A stretch of DNA of 18,814 nt from an uncultured Thomasclavelia sp. (GCA_910588165.1 CAJUOR010000030.1:1-18814); one strand, 5' to 3'; counted from the stretch's first letter, positions 7,232 through 14,953 are shown. Made by a program: numbers and translations. Notes: generated by a model not told the origin, from the sequence alone.

Positions 7232-8272
7232 CTATTTAGACATTCTTTTGGCACGCAATTGACCGCAAGCTGCGTCAATATCTCCGCCATGCTCTTTTCT
7301 CAATGTACAGTTGATACCCAAACGTAACAATTCCGCATGAAAATTCTTAACATTCTTAGGACTTGCTTTTTGAAAACCGTGTTCATCTACACTATTATAA
7401 GGAATTAAATTGATGTAACAATTTAACCCCCTAACATAATGGGCAAGCTGTCTAGCTAAAACAAGCGAATCATTGACATCGTTTAACAAGATGTATTCAA
7501 AGGTAACTCTGCGATTTGTTTTTTCAATATATGCGGCAATACTCTCTCTTAACTTCGCTAATGGATAAGCTTTGTTGATGGGCATTAACTGATCACGCAA
7601 TTCATCATTTGGTGCGTGTAAAGATATTGCTAAGTTTGTCTGCAAACCATTGGTACTATAGCGATCAATCATCGGTACAATCCCACAAGTTGAAATCGTC
7701 ATATGTCTAGCCCCGATAGCTAAACCTTTAGGTTCATTTAAAACATGCACAAATCTATCCACATTTTCATAATTATCAAATGGTTCACCTGTCCCCATAA
7801 CTACCACATGACTTACTCTTAAAGCTTCTGTTTGCATTAAATCACGATGAACCATCATCACTTGGGCAACCATTTCCCCGGGTGTTAAATCTCTTTGTTT
7901 TTTTAACAATCCACTGGCACAAAAGGCACAGCCCATGTTGCAACCTAATTGGCTGGTAACACAGACAGACTGCCCGTAATCAAAACGCATTAAGACCGTT
8001 TCGATTAAACCACCATCATTTAATTCAAACAAATACTTTGTTGTTTTATCCTTAGCAACTTGTTTTTCTTTAATCTTAGGTAGACAAATTTCAAAATGTT
8101 CATCTAACTTCTTTTGCAAAGGTACTGACAAATTTGTCATCTCTTCAAAAGAAGTGCATAATTTTTCATATAACCACTCATAAATTTGAGTTGCTCTAAA
8201 CTTCTTTTCGCCTAACTGTTCTAATTCTGACTGTAATTGTTTTAATGTGTAATCATAAATATTCTTTTTCAT
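7232..8272 (-). CDS. rlmN: 23S rRNA (A2503-C2) / tRNA (A37-C2) methyltransferase
   Basis: RlmN is a radical-SAM enzyme that methylates C2 of A2503 in 23S rRNA and A37 in some tRNAs. The 346-residue protein has the cluster motif C-x3-C-x2-C in GCNMGCAFC (Cys111, Cys115, Cys118). The C-terminal catalytic AACGQLR has Cys336, the methyl-carrying residue. MGTGEPFDNY and ISTCGIVP are the usual SAM-binding segments. The N-terminal RNA-recognition helices (about 1-90) are complete. It belongs to the RlmN rather than the Cfr clade, judging from housekeeping context and length. It overlaps rsmB by 4 nt (ATGA). Confidence 0.96.
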   Translation of the reverse strand: MKKNIYDYTLKQLQSELEQLGEKKFRATQIYEWLYEKLCTSFEEMTNLSVPLQKKLDEHFEICLPKIKEKQVAKDKTTKYLFELNDGGLIETVLMRFDYGQSVCVTSQLGCNMGCAFCASGLLKKQRDLTPGEMVAQVMMVHRDLMQTEALRVSHVVVMGTGEPFDNYENVDRFVHVLNEPKGLAIGARHMTISTCGIVPMIDRYSTNGLQTNLAISLHAPNDELRDQLMPINKAYPLAKLRESIAAYIEKTNRRVTFEYILLNDVNDSLVLARQLAHYVRGLNCYINLIPYNSVDEHGFQKASPKNVKNFHAELLRLGINCTLRKEHGGDIDAACGQLRAKRMSK

Positions 8273-9528
8273 TTTCTTTTTACCAACTTTACCATATAGA
8301 AGCCGTCACTTTGATAGTTATAAGGCAGAATTGTTTGTTCTTCTTCCTTATACATCATAGGACAATCCTCCATAAATCTTTCAATGTTTTTTTCATTTTC
8401 CTTTTTGTTTAAGGTACACGTACTATACACCAAAATCCCCCTATTTTTCAAGAGTTTTTCAGCAGTTTTCAATAATTTAGACTGAGTTTTAATCAATTCG
8501 TCCATCACGCTTGAATCATGGTACCTAATTTCCGGTTTTCGCCCTAAAACCCCTAGTCCCGAACATGGTCCGTCTAGTAAAATAGCGTCAAAACTTTCTA
8601 ATGCTTCGATTTCATCTAGTCTAGTGGCATCATAAGCTTTCGCTTGAATATTTGTACAACCTAAGCGCTCTGCATTTTTCTTAATTAAGGCAATTTTGTG
8701 TTCGTGAATATCATAAGCATGGATACTTCCGGTATTTTCCATCAACATCGCTAAATGAGTAGTCTTTGACCCGGGAGCTGCACACATATCTAACACTCGC
8801 ATATGAGGTTTTACATCTAAAAACTCTGCCACCTTCTGACTAGCTTCATCTTGCACACTGACTTTTCCTTTTTTAAACAAAAGGTGGTTGGCAATATTGC
8901 CAAAAGGAAAAATCAATGAGTTGTCAGCTAATTTTCCGGCTTTGATTTCCGGATAAGTTTGCATTACTTCCTCTTTGCTTGCCTTTAAGGTGTTCAAACG
9001 TGCTGTTAAAGGGGGGGTTTTTTGAAAAGCTTCAAAAATCTTTAATGCTTCATCTTTACCATATTGCTTAAATAACATCTTAACTAACCATAAAGGTTGG
9101 CTGTAATGAATGGAGAAATAGTCTAATTCATTAGCTACATCAATCACAATCTCTTTGCGTTTGACTAGCTGCCTTAACAAAGCATTGATAAATCCTGCTG
9201 TCTGTTTTCCCCTTTTCTTCTTAACAAGTGCTACTGATTCATTAATAATCGCATAATCGGGAATTCTATCAAAATAAACCATCTGACAATAACCGCATAA
9301 TAAAACGGCTTTTTCATAAGGCTTAAGCTTTTTCCCTTCAATAACCTCTTTCATACCGTATTCTAAAGTTAAACGATGCGTCATGACACTATAAACAATT
9401 CTTGTCAATAAAGCGCCATCGGTCTTAGAAAAATCATATTTTTCAAGATAGCTATTTAAAGTTAGGTTTAAATAGCCTCCCATCATTACTCTTTGAATAA
9501 TTTCAACAGCTGCTTCTCTTATATTCAT
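8269..9528 (-). CDS. rsmB: 16S rRNA (cytosine967-C5) methyltransferase
   Basis: RsmB (Sun/Fmu) methylates C967 of 16S rRNA. The 419-residue protein has the NusB-like RNA-binding domain at about 1-125 (including LLTRIVYSVMTHRL and NALLRQLVKR). The methyltransferase domain follows, with SAM motif I VLDMCAAPGSKT (245-256), motif IV LLDGPCSGLGVLGRKPEIR with Cys322, and motif VI YSTCTL with the catalytic Cys371. Both cysteines of the m5C mechanism are present. GGAGGT 6 nt ahead of the ATG is embedded in the last codons of the Sel1-repeat gene, which overlaps by 4 nt. Length is normal. Confidence 0.94.
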   Translation of the reverse strand: MNIREAAVEIIQRVMMGGYLNLTLNSYLEKYDFSKTDGALLTRIVYSVMTHRLTLEYGMKEVIEGKKLKPYEKAVLLCGYCQMVYFDRIPDYAIINESVALVKKKRGKQTAGFINALLRQLVKRKEIVIDVANELDYFSIHYSQPLWLVKMLFKQYGKDEALKIFEAFQKTPPLTARLNTLKASKEEVMQTYPEIKAGKLADNSLIFPFGNIANHLLFKKGKVSVQDEASQKVAEFLDVKPHMRVLDMCAAPGSKTTHLAMLMENTGSIHAYDIHEHKIALIKKNAERLGCTNIQAKAYDATRLDEIEALESFDAILLDGPCSGLGVLGRKPEIRYHDSSVMDELIKTQSKLLKTAEKLLKNRGILVYSTCTLNKKENEKNIERFMEDCPMMYKEEEQTILPYNYQSDGFYMVKLVKRK

Positions 9529-9986
9529 ACTTTACCTCCGAATATGCGTTTAAAAAAGTTTTGGTAATAATGGTGAGCTTTAAGCCAACGTTTAGCTTCT
9601 TTATGTTGCTTACTAGCCATTCTCATCAATGAAACAGCTTTTTCCATATCGACCTCAACACCATTACCATTCTCGTAACATAACCCCAGCTGATACATAC
9701 AACAACCATCATTGATTTTAACACCGTTGTTTAACCAATAAATCATCTTATCTAAATCAACCTCGACGCCATCGCCGTTTCTAAAGCACATGGCTAAAGC
9801 CTGCATACATTTACCGTCTTGATGTGAAGCACCTCTTCTGAAATAGCTGATAGCTTTTTGAGGATTAGCTTCTACTTTTTCACCCAATAGGTAAATATAG
9901 CCTAGGTTATACAAAGCAGCTACACTACCTTTTCTTGCATCTTCTTCCAACATTTCAATTTCTGTTTTCTTTTTTATTTTAGCCAT
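9525..9986 (-). CDS. Sel1-repeat (SLR/TPR-like) protein
   Basis: This 153-residue cytoplasmic protein has three tandem 36-residue Sel1-like repeats, about residues 21-56, 57-92 and 93-128. Repeats 2 and 3 carry the clear consensus 'D-G-C-M..L...YxNGxGVEVDxxKA'. A Lys-rich start (MAKIKKKTE) and a basic aromatic end (HHYYQNFFKRIFGGKV) flank them. Six of its cysteines lie in the repeats. Sel1 repeats are helical scaffolds for protein contacts and have no catalytic activity of their own. No signal peptide is seen. AGGAGGAG precedes the ATG closely, 8 nt after priA, and the gene overlaps rsmB by 4 nt. In Bacillus, def and fmt occupy this slot between priA and rsmB. What partner this protein binds is unknown. 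Confidence 0.85.
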   Translation of the reverse strand: MAKIKKKTEIEMLEEDARKGSVAALYNLGYIYLLGEKVEANPQKAISYFRRGASHQDGKCMQALAMCFRNGDGVEVDLDKMIYWLNNGVKINDGCCMYQLGLCYENGNGVEVDMEKAVSLMRMASKQHKEAKRWLKAHHYYQNFFKRIFGGKV

Positions 9987-9994
9987 AACTCCTC

Positions 9995-12166
9995 CTATAA
10001 CTGTACGTATGGATTGACGTCCACCTCTATTTTGACTTTTCCCTGATAATGATTAAGTGCTTCTTTTAAAAGCTTAAACAATGGTTGGGATTGTTTATAC
10101 TTAATTAAAATTCGATATCTATACTCATTATCAATTCGACTAATCACAGCTCTAGCCGGTCCTAAAATATTAACATTTTCAAGTTTACCATTTAAAAAAT
10201 TCGCAAAGCCCTCGGCACAGCGTTCGACAGCTAATTCATCTTTGCCACTTAATAGAACACTAGTTAAATAGCAGTAAGGCGGATACATACCTAATTTTCT
10301 TGTTTTTAATTCCATATTATAAAAGCTTTGATAATCTTGTTTAGCTGCATACACAATGGCATAGTGAGTAGGATTATAAGTTTGAATAACGACCTCACCT
10401 TTTTGATGTCTACCTGACCGCCCGGCAACTTGCAACAATAGTTGAAAAGTACGCTCAGATGAACGGAAATCAGGAATATTCAAAGCACTATCGCCATCTA
10501 AGACTCCTACAAAATTAACATCTTTAAAATCTAACCCTTTGGCAATCATCTGCGTCCCCAACAAAATATTCCCCTCATGTCTTTCAAAAGCATCTAAAAG
10601 TTTTTCATGCCCTTGCTTATTTCTGGTCGTATCCATATCGAAGCGAATGACTTTAGCTAAAGGGAATTCTTTTTGGATTAACTCCTCCATTTGCTCTGTT
10701 CCCGTTCCCCTATATCCTAATAAATCACTTTGACATTCTTGACACTTGGGCTGATAAGCCTCTTCATAACCACAGTAATGACATCTAAGCACACGATCTT
10801 TCTTGTGGTAAGTCAAAGATACATCACAATGAGGACATTTTGGAACATAACCGCAATTTTTGCATAGCAAATAAGTTGCATACCCTCTACGGTTAACTAA
10901 AATCAAAGCCTGTTTACCTTGACTTAAACAGTGATTCAAAGAGTTCACAAACGCCTTGGAAAACATCGATAAATTGCCTTGTTTAGCTTCTTGTCCCATA
11001 TCGGCAATCTGACATTTCGGTAAAGCTTGCTTGGTTGCACGACTGGGCATTTCCAATAAATGATACATACCGGCTTGCGCTTTCGCATAGCTTTCAATAG
11101 AAGGCGAAGCACTGCCTAAAAGCACAAGTGCCTGATGATATTTAGAACGCCATAAGGCAATATCTTTGGTATGGTAACGAGGTGTATTATTCTGCTTATA
11201 GCTTTGGTCATGTTCTTCATCTAAAATAATCAAACCTATGTGTTGCAAAGGTGCAAAAACCGCACTTCTTGCCCCCACCACAATTTGAACTTCTTGTTTT
11301 AGAATTCGCTGATACTCATCTTGCCGTTGTCCATCGCTTAGACGTGAATGAAGAATAGCGACATTCTTACCAAATCGCATTTGAAACAAAGCGGTCATTT
11401 TAGGTGTCAAAGAAATTTCCGGCACTAACATCAGCACTTGCTTCCCCTTGTCAATCATATGTTTGGCAGCGTGTAAATAAACTTCTGTTTTGCCCGAACC
11501 CGTAACCCCATGGAGTAAAAAAGGCTTTTTCTTATCAAGTGTAAACAGTGCTTTTAACACCTCTATTTGACTTTGGTTTAACTTCGGAACTTCCAAACTG
11601 ACTTGACTTAAAGCTTCAACTTCACGATTTAGCACTTTAGTGATAATATCCACTGCCCCTTTTTTCTGTAAAGCTTTAATAATAGAAGACTCAAAACTTT
11701 TAATCGGCATCTCTTTATTTTCTTTTATTTCATTTAAACAGCTTGCCTGCTTTGGCGTTAATTTATTCGGTGTTGCTTTATAAACCGCATATTTCAACAC
11801 TTTCACTGTTGCCTTAGCACTTGAGCTTGGTTTAAGTGACGGAGGCAACATCGTTTTTAAACAACTAATCAAAGGAGTAAATGTCATATTAGATAATGTT
11901 GAAGCCAATTCTCTTAACTCATCGGTAAGTATTGGTTTTTCATCAATTACATCACTAATCATACGATAAGTAAAGCCATCTCTTTGACTCAAAGCTTTTT
12001 GGTCTAAATCCGTCTTTTCAACAGCTTGTACATAGCCAACTAACTTCTGTTTTCCAAAAGGCACATGGACACGCACACCATTAGCAACAAATTCTTCACT
12101 TAAATAAGAAAACGCCATGTCTAAATGTCTTAATGGATGTTCAATCACAACTTTAGCTATGTACAT
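9995..12166 (-). CDS. priA: Primosomal replication restart helicase
   Basis: PriA is a 3'-to-5' superfamily 2 helicase that reloads the replisome at stalled forks. The 723-residue protein has an N-terminal DNA 3'-end-binding domain (about 1-105) and a winged-helix region. The helicase core has Walker A GVTGSGKT (220-227) and Walker B DEEH (316-319). The zinc region has eight cysteines (435, 438, 444, 447, 462, 465, 475, 478), which bind two zinc ions in this family. The end contains QVAGRSGRHQKG, helicase motif VI. The ATG at 12164-12166 has AAAGGGGGA upstream. An extended -10 promoter lies in the short gap to gmk, so priA begins the long operon. In many Bacillota rpoZ and coaBC lie between gmk and priA. 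They are absent here. Confidence 0.96.
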   Translation of the reverse strand: MYIAKVVIEHPLRHLDMAFSYLSEEFVANGVRVHVPFGKQKLVGYVQAVEKTDLDQKALSQRDGFTYRMISDVIDEKPILTDELRELASTLSNMTFTPLISCLKTMLPPSLKPSSSAKATVKVLKYAVYKATPNKLTPKQASCLNEIKENKEMPIKSFESSIIKALQKKGAVDIITKVLNREVEALSQVSLEVPKLNQSQIEVLKALFTLDKKKPFLLHGVTGSGKTEVYLHAAKHMIDKGKQVLMLVPEISLTPKMTALFQMRFGKNVAILHSRLSDGQRQDEYQRILKQEVQIVVGARSAVFAPLQHIGLIILDEEHDQSYKQNNTPRYHTKDIALWRSKYHQALVLLGSASPSIESYAKAQAGMYHLLEMPSRATKQALPKCQIADMGQEAKQGNLSMFSKAFVNSLNHCLSQGKQALILVNRRGYATYLLCKNCGYVPKCPHCDVSLTYHKKDRVLRCHYCGYEEAYQPKCQECQSDLLGYRGTGTEQMEELIQKEFPLAKVIRFDMDTTRNKQGHEKLLDAFERHEGNILLGTQMIAKGLDFKDVNFVGVLDGDSALNIPDFRSSERTFQLLLQVAGRSGRHQKGEVVIQTYNPTHYAIVYAAKQDYQSFYNMELKTRKLGMYPPYCYLTSVLLSGKDELAVERCAEGFANFLNGKLENVNILGPARAVISRIDNEYRYRILIKYKQSQPLFKLLKEALNHYQGKVKIEVDVNPYVQL

Positions 12167-12193
12167 GATAATCCCCCTTTTTTAATCTTTTTC

Positions 12194-12202
12194 ATTATAA
12201 CA
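12194..12202 (-). promoter_or_regulatory. Extended -10 promoter of the priA-to-uup operon
   Basis: On the minus strand the sequence reads TGTTATAAT: a perfect TATAAT (12194-12199) with the TG dinucleotide of an extended -10. No good -35 hexamer is present 16-18 nt upstream, because that space is filled by the gmk terminator. Transcription would start near 12187, about 20 nt before the priA ATG. Confidence 0.7.
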
Positions 12203-12212
12203 CTTTTCAATC

Positions 12213-12239
12213 AAAAAGACTAGCCTACTTGCTAGTCTT
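12213..12239 (-). terminator. Terminator of gmk, built around its stop codon
   Basis: A perfect 9-bp stem AAGACTAGC/GCTAGTCTT (12231-12239 with 12216-12224) encloses a 6-nt loop that contains the gmk TAG stop (12225-12227). Five Ts in a row follow on the minus strand. This is a canonical Rho-independent terminator shape, and it separates gmk from the priA operon. Confidence 0.8.
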
Positions 12240-12794
12240 AAAAGTTTTGATGATTTGAGTAATTTCGGCAACCGTACGCTCAACATCGTCATTGATGACA
12301 TTAAAACGATATTTATCTTTCATGCCGATTTCTTTTTGAGCCTGTTTTAATCTTTTTTGGATTACTTCCTCAGCTTCAGTGCCACGATGACGAATTCTTG
12401 CCTCTAACTCTTCCATGCTTGGAGGTAACAAGAAAATGCTTAAAGCTTCCGGACATTTCTCAATGACTTGTAATGCCCCTTGCATTTCGATTTCCAATAA
12501 TACATTTTGTCCTTCGTTTAACTTAGCCTCAACCTTATCTTTAGGTGTACCATAACTATTATCTACAAAACTGGCATATTCTAAAAAGGCATCTGCTGCA
12601 ATCATTTCATTAAATTTTTCATGCGTTACAAAATAATAATGAATGCCTTCCATTTCACCGACACGAGGTTGTCTAGTCGTACAAGAGACCGAATAATGTA
12701 AATGCAAACTCTCATCTTCTAAAAGCTTATCCTTAATTGTTCCCTTTCCAACCCCACTAGGTCCGCTAAATATAATCAAATGTCCTTTTTCCAT
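12225..12794 (-). CDS. gmk: Guanylate kinase
   Basis: Gmk phosphorylates GMP to GDP with ATP, in purine salvage and synthesis. The 189-residue protein has the P-loop GPSGVGKGT (11-19), the GMP-binding SCTTRQPRVGEMEGIHYYFV segment, YGTPKD, EIEMQGALQV and the lid region IRHRGTEAEEVIQKRL. Length is normal. The ATG at 12792-12794 has AAGGGGGA upstream. It has its own TTGACA/TATCAT promoter and its own terminator, so it is a single-gene unit here. In many relatives gmk is followed by rpoZ, but here the gene ends directly in a terminator. Confidence 0.96.
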   Translation of the reverse strand: MEKGHLIIFSGPSGVGKGTIKDKLLEDESLHLHYSVSCTTRQPRVGEMEGIHYYFVTHEKFNEMIAADAFLEYASFVDNSYGTPKDKVEAKLNEGQNVLLEIEMQGALQVIEKCPEALSIFLLPPSMEELEARIRHRGTEAEEVIQKRLKQAQKEIGMKDKYRFNVINDDVERTVAEITQIIKTFKTSK

Positions 12795-12815
12795 TGTCTT
12801 TTCCCCCTTTTTTCA

Positions 12816-12834
12816 AAATGATACAAAATCATTT
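12816..12834. repeat. 7-bp inverted repeat over the gmk -10 element
   Basis: AAATGAT and ATCATTT form a perfect inverted repeat with a 5-nt spacer, spanning the -10 element of the gmk promoter. Its position is that of an operator, but no known binding motif was recognised. In AT-rich DNA a repeat of this size can arise by chance. Confidence 0.4.
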
Positions 12835-12846
12835 AATGACTGTCAA
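12818..12846 (-). promoter_or_regulatory. Vegetative promoter of gmk
   Basis: On the minus strand, a perfect TTGACA (12841-12846) is separated by exactly 17 nt from TATCAT (12818-12823), one mismatch from the consensus -10. Start of transcription would be near 12811, about 17 nt before the ATG. It is the strongest sigma-A promoter seen in the window. Confidence 0.85.
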
Positions 12847-12873
12847 TAAAATATTTTCTATTTTTTTAAAACA

Positions 12874-12882
12874 TGATATACT
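12874..12882 (+). promoter_or_regulatory. Extended -10 promoter of rqcH
   Basis: TGATATACT contains TATACT (12877-12882) preceded by the TG of an extended -10. The best -35 at 17-nt spacing is a weak TTTTCT. Transcription would start near 12889, followed by the GAAAGGATGG ribosome-binding region and the ATG at 12910. Confidence 0.6.
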
Positions 12883-12909
12883 ATAAAGGATATTAGAAAG
12901 GATGGTTTT

Positions 12910-14553
12910 ATGAGTTTTGATGGAATTGTCACTAAATGTGTCATTAAACACCTAGCGCAAGATTTATATGGTGGTAAAGTTAATAAGATCTATCAAGTTT
13001 CTAAGTACGAATTATTAGTTTTAATTCGGGCAAATTACAAAAATGTCAAGCTCTTATTGTCATGTCATCCAAGCAATGCCCGAATCAACTTAACTAATGA
13101 AGACTATCCGACACCCCTTACCCCAAGTCAATTAACAATGACTTTTCGTAAGCATTTAGAAGGCGCTTTTATTCGTGAAGTCAAACAGTTAGACTATGAG
13201 CGGATATGTGAAATTGCTTTTTTAGGTCGCAATGAGCTAGGTGATGACGTAACCTATCGTTTAATCATAGAGATTATGGGCAAACACTCCAATATTGTCC
13301 TTTTAAAACACGATGGAACCATCATTGATGCTTTGAAACGAATAAGTCCGGCCATCAGTACCATAAGAATTATTCAACCAGGCTTTCAATACAGCTATCC
13401 TCCGCTTTTCAATGAGAAAAAAAATCCTTTGGAATTTAAAAAAGATGCCTATGAAAAAATGTATCTTGATTATGCGGGATTGTCCCCTTTACTATGTCGG
13501 GAATTATGTTTTAGAGAAAGCATGAAGGAAGATGTCAGCCAAATCATTTCACAAGCTATAGAAAGCGATACACTCTATCTTTCTAAACACGAAGGTAAAG
13601 AGGATTATCACGTTGTTCCTTTAACTCACTTTTCAGGTGAAACAAAATCTTTTCCTCTATTTGAAGGCTTAGATGTTTTCTACAAAGAAAAAGATGAAAA
13701 TGACAGAATAAAGCAACAAACCTCTGATTTGAGCCACTTTCTAAAAGCTGAGTTAACCAAAAACCAAAGCAAATTAAGCAAATTGGAACAAGAGCTATTC
13801 GATTCTACTAACAGCGATGACTTAAAATTAAAAGGAGAATTACTATACAGTAACCTCCATTTAATTGAAAAAGGCATGGCTTGTATCACTGTCGCTAACT
13901 ATTATGATAACACAAAATTAACGATTGAGCTCGACGCTCGTTTAGATGGCAAAAATAACGCTAAAAAGTATTTTCAACGATATCAAAAAGCCAAAAACGC
14001 CATTCGCTATTTGAATGAACAAATCGCTCTTACCAAAGAGGAGATCGACTATTTTGATACCCTCTTAGAACAAATGAACCATGCCGGTTTTTATGATGCG
14101 TTAGAAATGAAAGAAGAATTGGAAAATCTCGGCTATATCAAAAAGAAGAAAGCGAAGGAACAAAAACGCAAGAAGCAGTCCCCTCATTTTGATACTTTCA
14201 TCGCTAAAGACAACACATTGATTTATGTCGGTAAAAACAATCTACAAAACGATTATTTGACCTTTAAATTCGCTAAAAGACAACACTATTGGTTCCATGT
14301 CAAAGATATGCCCGGAAGTCATGTTATTGTCGCTTGCGACAATCCTGATGAATATTTAATTAGATTAGCTGCCAACTTGGCTGCTTTATACTCCAAAGCA
14401 AGAAACAGCAGTTCTGTTCCTGTAAATTATACAAAAATTCAAAGTCTGAAAAAAGCTCCGGGAAGTCATTTAGGTAAAGTTATACTAAGCCATTACAAAA
14501 CCATTTATATTGATCCAAACAAAGATATTCTTAATCAAATTGAAAAGAAATAG
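12910..14553 (+). CDS. rqcH: Ribosome-associated quality control factor RqcH (NFACT family)
   Basis: RqcH (Rqc2/NEMF homologue, formerly FbpA/PavA-like) binds stalled 50S subunits and adds C-terminal alanine tails that mark nascent chains for degradation. The 547-residue protein has an NFACT-N domain (about 1-180, starting MSFDGIVTKCVIKHL and including EIMGKHSNI at 121-129), a helix-hairpin-helix region, and a charged coiled coil (about 265-395). It ends in an NFACT-R domain (about 428-540) with YVGKNNLQNDYLTFK and HYWFHVKDMPGSHVI. The position equal to the Asp-Arg pair of Bacillus RqcH (97-98) reads Glu97-Arg98 here. GAAAGG lies upstream of the ATG. It is a single plus-strand gene, divergent from gmk. 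Older annotation as a fibronectin-binding protein is less likely to be its main role. Confidence 0.93.
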   Translation: MSFDGIVTKCVIKHLAQDLYGGKVNKIYQVSKYELLVLIRANYKNVKLLLSCHPSNARINLTNEDYPTPLTPSQLTMTFRKHLEGAFIREVKQLDYERICEIAFLGRNELGDDVTYRLIIEIMGKHSNIVLLKHDGTIIDALKRISPAISTIRIIQPGFQYSYPPLFNEKKNPLEFKKDAYEKMYLDYAGLSPLLCRELCFRESMKEDVSQIISQAIESDTLYLSKHEGKEDYHVVPLTHFSGETKSFPLFEGLDVFYKEKDENDRIKQQTSDLSHFLKAELTKNQSKLSKLEQELFDSTNSDDLKLKGELLYSNLHLIEKGMACITVANYYDNTKLTIELDARLDGKNNAKKYFQRYQKAKNAIRYLNEQIALTKEEIDYFDTLLEQMNHAGFYDALEMKEELENLGYIKKKKAKEQKRKKQSPHFDTFIAKDNTLIYVGKNNLQNDYLTFKFAKRQHYWFHVKDMPGSHVIVACDNPDEYLIRLAANLAALYSKARNSSSVPVNYTKIQSLKKAPGSHLGKVILSHYKTIYIDPNKDILNQIEKK

Positions 14554-14578
14554 AAAAGAGTGCAATGCACCCTTTTCT
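14552..14578. terminator. Two-way terminator between rqcH and the CotD-like gene
   Basis: AGAAAAG, a one-base mismatch, and GTGC pair with GCAC and CTTTTCT around a 3-nt AAT loop. The hairpin starts inside the rqcH stop codon and ends at the first base of the opposite gene's stop. On the minus strand it is followed by a T-rich run (CTTTTCTATTTC), so it may work best in that direction. It fills the whole convergent gap. Confidence 0.6.
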
Positions 14579-14895
14579 TAACAACAGTTACAGTTAACTT
14601 GTGTGTGTGTATAAGTTGGATATACACGAGGAACCATGACAGCACGGTTAATTGTACGGCATTCAATTGGCATGATAACAGGTTGTTCAACGAAGTTAAA
14701 AGCCTGTCTTGCAACAACTTGAGTTGGCATAACAATCGGCATAACGCCTTGCGCCATATTGCCCATCATGTTTTGACAACCTGTAAATGTTCCGTGTCCA
14801 AATCCACACCCACAGCCGCAACTAGTCTGATTTGTTGGTTGCCAATGTTGTTGACACGCATTTGACATATTGTTGTTTTCACAATTTGTATTCAT
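14578..14895 (-). CDS. Cys-rich, CotD-like spore-coat protein candidate
   Basis: This is a 105-residue protein with ten cysteines, clustered as SCGCGCG (25-31) and NCNCC at the C-terminus. The N-terminal half is rich in Asn, Gln and Gly. The second half (52-100) is ordered, with MPIVMPTQV, FVEQPVIMPIECRTINR and PRVYPTYTHTQV. That layout resembles the inner spore coat protein CotD as I remember it: a 'PVVxPT' box, a 'VxPxxxP/HTTxVN' box and a 'YPHTQ' end. This is a recalled family resemblance, not a database match. There is no signal peptide. AGGAGG lies 8 nt before the ATG, giving a well-made ribosome-binding site. The gene is monocistronic, convergent with rqcH and divergent from pgeF. A different cross-linked structural or metal-binding protein cannot be excluded. 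Confidence 0.6.
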   Translation of the reverse strand: MNTNCENNNMSNACQQHWQPTNQTSCGCGCGFGHGTFTGCQNMMGNMAQGVMPIVMPTQVVARQAFNFVEQPVIMPIECRTINRAVMVPRVYPTYTHTQVNCNCC

Positions 14896-14917
14896 TTAAA
14901 ACGCCTCCTTTACATTC

Positions 14918-14931
14918 TTATCATATGATAA
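14918..14931. repeat. 14-bp perfect palindrome in the cotD-like/pgeF divergent region
   Basis: TTATCATATGATAA is its own reverse complement. It lies on the -10 region of the candidate promoter for the CotD-like gene. It could be an operator, or simply contain two overlapping -10-like hexamers. Confidence 0.45.
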
Positions 14932-14953
14932 AATTAGAAAAGGGCTAGGACAA
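14925..14953 (-). promoter_or_regulatory. Candidate promoter of the CotD-like gene
   Basis: On the minus strand, TTGTCC (14948-14953) and TATCAT (14925-14930) are 17 nt apart, fitting a moderate sigma-A promoter. The same place also contains CATATGATA, which matches the sporulation sigma-K -10 pattern CATAnnnTA, but the matching AC of a sigma-K -35 was not found. Which factor uses it is unresolved. Confidence 0.4.

Noticed and set aside
14560..14865. Plus-strand open frame of 101 codons opposite the CotD-like gene
   Set aside because: The minus strand has the good ribosome-binding site and an ordered, family-like protein; the plus frame starts inside the terminator hairpin.
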